Positions 51,563 to 53,996 of a DNA stretch of 53,996 nucleotides are shown one piece after another. The stretch is from positions 1-53,996 of the forward strand of contig JAEWWC010000235.1 of the NCBI GenBank assembly GCA_023396555.1. The letters are read 5' to 3'. This stretch comes from Bacillota bacterium (GTDB lineage Bacteria > Bacillota > Clostridia > Christensenellales > SZUA-584). Within the stretch, counting starts at the first letter, position 1; each line of letters opens with the position of its first letter. Both the position numbers and the translations under genes were made by a program. Below the pieces are notes generated by a model. It was given only the letters and a program-made list of their open reading frames with translations, did no database searches and had not been told where the DNA came from.

Positions 51563-53971
51563 ATGAGCCAAGCAAGAGATATCGTGAGCCGCATGACAAA
51601 CGAGGAAAAGGCACTTCTGCTGTCCGGCCGGGACTTCTGGCATCTGGCGGGGCTGGAGCGATTTGGCCTGTCGTCCGTCATGGTGTGCGACGGGCCGCAC
51701 GGCCTGCGCAAGCAGACAACCGAGGGAAGCCATCTGGGGCTGGGCGACAGCGTGCCCGCCGTGTGCTATCCCGCGGCGTGCGCCACAGCCTGCTCATTCG
51801 ACGAATCGTTGCTGCGCGAGATGGGGGCGGTGCTGGGGGACGAGTGCCAGTCGGAGAACATCGCGGTGCTGCTGGGGCCGGGCACGAACCACAAGCGCAG
51901 CCCCTTATGCGGGCGCAGCTTCGAATACTTCTCGGAAGACCCGTGCCTCTCCGGCGCGATGGCAGCGGCGTGGGTGGACGGCGTCCAGAGCCGGGGCGTG
52001 GGCGCGAGCCTCAAGCATTTTGCGGCCAACAGTCAGGAGACCGCGCGGCTGATCAATAACAGCGTTGTAGACGAGCGGGCGCTGCGGGAGATATACCTCA
52101 AGGCTTTCGAGACCGCTATAAAGAGGAGCCAACCGTGGACGGTGATGACTGCGTATAACATGATCAACGACACGTACTGCTCTGAGAATAAATGGCTGCT
52201 GGAGGACGTGGCGCGCGGCGAGTGGGGCTATGACGGCGTATTCGTGACGGACTGGGGCGCGCTGAACGACGTGGTTGGGTCGTACAGGAACGGTCTGGGT
52301 CTGGAGATGCCAGGCGTCAGCAAGGGCACCGACACCATCGTGCTGGATGCGGTGGACAAAGGGCTTATCCCTCAGGAAACGCTGGACGCCCATGCCGAGC
52401 GCTTGGTGACGCTGATATTGAAAAGCGCAGAGCAAAAGCGCGAGACTATCGCAGATACGGCGGCGCACCTGAATCTCGCGCAGCGCATCGCTGAGGATTC
52501 GGCTGTGCTGCTCAAGAATAACGGCGGCCTGCTGCCATACGTGGGCGGCGGGCATTGCGCCGTGATGGGCAGTATGGTGAAGAATCCACGTTATCAGGGG
52601 GCGGGCAGCAGCAAGATCAATCCCGTTGCGCTGGACAACGCACATGATGCATTGCGGGAATTGGGACTGCGCTTCGACTATGCAGACGGCTATGCGCCCG
52701 AAGACATCGAGCCGGACGAAGCGATGATACGCGAAGCGGTTTCCGTCGCGGCTGGCAAGGACGCGGTGTTCGTGTTTGCGGGCCTACCGGACAGTTACGA
52801 GTCTGAGGGCTTCGACCGCACGTCGCTGGACCTGCCGCCGTCCCACAACCGGCTGATCGAGGCGGTGGCAGACGTGAACGACAACGTGGTGGTGGTGCTG
52901 CAGTGCGGCGGCGCGGTCACGATGCCGTGGCTGCCGCGCGTTAAGGCAGTGCTGCTGATGTACCTCAGCGGCTGTCAGGGTGGCAAGGCGGCGGCGAACT
53001 TGCTGCTAGGCAACACGAATCCGTCCGGCAAGCTGGCCGAGACGTTTCCGCTGCGGCTGGCCGACACGCCGTGTTACTGCCACTACGCCATCGACAAATA
53101 CACCACGCAGTATCGCGAGAGCATCTTTACCGGCTACCGCTATTACGACGCCGTGGGCAAGGACGTGTTGTTTCCGTTCGGACACGGGCTGAGCTACACC
53201 ACATTTGAGTACGCGAGCCTCGAATTGAGCAGCGACAGCATACGCGAAGGCGAGCCGCTGACCGTCACGTTTACGGTGCGCAATACAGGTACTGCGGCGG
53301 GCAAGGAGACGGCACAGCTGTATGTGGCACACCGGAACCCGTCTGTGTTCAAAGCGCCCAAGGAGCTGAAAGCCTTTGCCAAGGTATCGCTGGAGCCGGG
53401 GGAGGAGAAAACTGTTGCGCTCGTGCTAGGACGCGATGCTTTCAGCTGGTATAACGTCGCTGAAAAAGGCTGGTGTGTGGAAACGGGTGACTACGACATA
53501 CTCGTCGGCGCGTCCAGCCGGGACAACCGCCTGTGTGCAGCGCTGCATATCGATGCCGCATCGTGTATTGTGCCGGATTACCGTGATACAGCACCGTCCT
53601 ACAATAACCTGCCGCACACGGACGGAACGCTGGACATCCCCGAAGCGGAGTTTCTCGCGTTGCTGGGCAAATCCATCCGTCAGCCCCGCAAAGGCCGCCC
53701 GTTCCATCTCAATACGCCGGTGTTTGAGTTGCGCGCAACGCTTCTCGGGCGCGTTTTCGTGTTCTTCGCCAAGCGCATGGCTGTTAAGTCGATGAAAGCC
53801 AACGAGGGCGACGATGTGGAGCGCATGGTGAATGCCACCGTGATGGATATGCCGCTCCGCTCTATCGGAATGACGGGCGACTTTGACAAACCTGCGATAG
53901 ACGGCATGGTGGAGATATTCAACGGACACTGGATACGGGGGCTTAAGCTGCTGATAAAAAAGCAGCGATAA
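51563..53971 (+). CDS. glycoside hydrolase family 3 beta-glucosidase
   Basis: An 802-residue GH3 enzyme. The N-terminal barrel has VMVCDGPHGLRKQ, SLKHFAANSQE (K-H-F motif) and the nucleophile D230 in FVTDWGALND. The alpha/beta sandwich has SDVAVLLKNN-like AEDSAVLLKNNGGLLP and the acid/base region around FAGLPDSYESEGFDR. A fibronectin III-like domain follows (PFGHGLSYTTFEYASL onward), then a helical C-terminal extension of ~130 residues that is unusual for the family. There is no signal peptide, so it is cytoplasmic and acts on imported oligosaccharides. Linkage specificity cannot be read. SD AAGGAGC. Confidence 0.93.
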   Translation: MSQARDIVSRMTNEEKALLLSGRDFWHLAGLERFGLSSVMVCDGPHGLRKQTTEGSHLGLGDSVPAVCYPAACATACSFDESLLREMGAVLGDECQSENIAVLLGPGTNHKRSPLCGRSFEYFSEDPCLSGAMAAAWVDGVQSRGVGASLKHFAANSQETARLINNSVVDERALREIYLKAFETAIKRSQPWTVMTAYNMINDTYCSENKWLLEDVARGEWGYDGVFVTDWGALNDVVGSYRNGLGLEMPGVSKGTDTIVLDAVDKGLIPQETLDAHAERLVTLILKSAEQKRETIADTAAHLNLAQRIAEDSAVLLKNNGGLLPYVGGGHCAVMGSMVKNPRYQGAGSSKINPVALDNAHDALRELGLRFDYADGYAPEDIEPDEAMIREAVSVAAGKDAVFVFAGLPDSYESEGFDRTSLDLPPSHNRLIEAVADVNDNVVVVLQCGGAVTMPWLPRVKAVLLMYLSGCQGGKAAANLLLGNTNPSGKLAETFPLRLADTPCYCHYAIDKYTTQYRESIFTGYRYYDAVGKDVLFPFGHGLSYTTFEYASLELSSDSIREGEPLTVTFTVRNTGTAAGKETAQLYVAHRNPSVFKAPKELKAFAKVSLEPGEEKTVALVLGRDAFSWYNVAEKGWCVETGDYDILVGASSRDNRLCAALHIDAASCIVPDYRDTAPSYNNLPHTDGTLDIPEAEFLALLGKSIRQPRKGRPFHLNTPVFELRATLLGRVFVFFAKRMAVKSMKANEGDDVERMVNATVMDMPLRSIGMTGDFDKPAIDGMVEIFNGHWIRGLKLLIKKQR

Positions 53972-53980
53972 ATAAATATC

Positions 53981-53996
53981 AGGAGGTCCTGTTGAA
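53981..53996 (+). other. start signal of a further gene, cut by the window end
   Basis: A perfect SD AGGAGGT (53981-53987) is followed by TTG at 53992-53994. It lies ten bases after the GH3 stop, so a cotranscribed gene probably begins here; its product is not visible. Confidence 0.4.

Noticed and set aside
1..53996. CRISPR array, insertion sequence, prophage, tRNA or rRNA genes
   Set aside because: No direct repeats with unique spacers, no transposase or integrase, and no tRNA cloverleaf or rRNA segment were found by reading.

Overview
The window reads as a chromosomal segment of a moderately GC-rich member of the Firmicutes, most likely class Clostridia. Supporting signs are the order rpoD-trmK-nif3-like-zinc ribbon, a class A type RNase P RNA, a mraZ-to-ftsZ division/cell-wall cluster that includes ftsA, a GerM-type lipoprotein pair, a CwlD-like amidase, strong purine-rich Shine-Dalgarno (SD) sites and frequent TTG starts. 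The genus cannot be fixed from sequence alone. I see no phage, insertion sequence, CRISPR array, tRNA or rRNA gene.

Layout. 1-3185: the 3' end of rpoD, a terminator, a run of five adjacent palindromes, trmK, a Nif3-like gene, a zinc-ribbon coiled-coil gene and rnpB. 3247-13646: one 8.3 kb gene for a cyclic beta-1,2-glucan synthase, then a YgiQ-type radical SAM gene. 13841-18455: an operon of response regulator, histidine kinase and two GerMN lipoproteins, resembling the actinobacterial mtrA-mtrB-lpqB arrangement. 18452-20287 (minus): asparagine synthetase. 20429-24950: ECF transporter S component, MBL-fold hydrolase, ComEC and HolA, with rpsT convergent on the minus strand. 25521-26451: two small membrane proteins with zinc ribbons.

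26662-31684 is the most unusual part: a CotH-kinase protein with lamin-tail domains, whose frame is broken at an A9 run that forms a textbook -1 slippery heptamer, followed by a VTC-type polyphosphate polymerase and a DUF4956 membrane protein. They look like one transcription unit and may be a surface phosphorylation or polyphosphate system.

32592-46340 is the dcw cluster: mraZ-rsmH-ftsL-PBP(PASTA)-murE-mraY-murD-ftsW-murA-ftsQ-ftsA-ftsZ. murF, murG and murC are absent from it, and murA sits where murG-murC would be expected. A regular 10-bp array of MraZ-type boxes precedes it. 46467-53971: cysS, a small membrane protein, an orphan gcvH, a DUF1461 membrane protein, tsaD, a cwlD-like amidase and a GH3 beta-glucosidase.

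Much of the window serves cell envelope synthesis and division: peptidoglycan precursors, septal PBP/FtsW, FtsA/FtsZ, an amidase, envelope-sensing lipoproteins and glucan synthesis. Most remaining genes are housekeeping.
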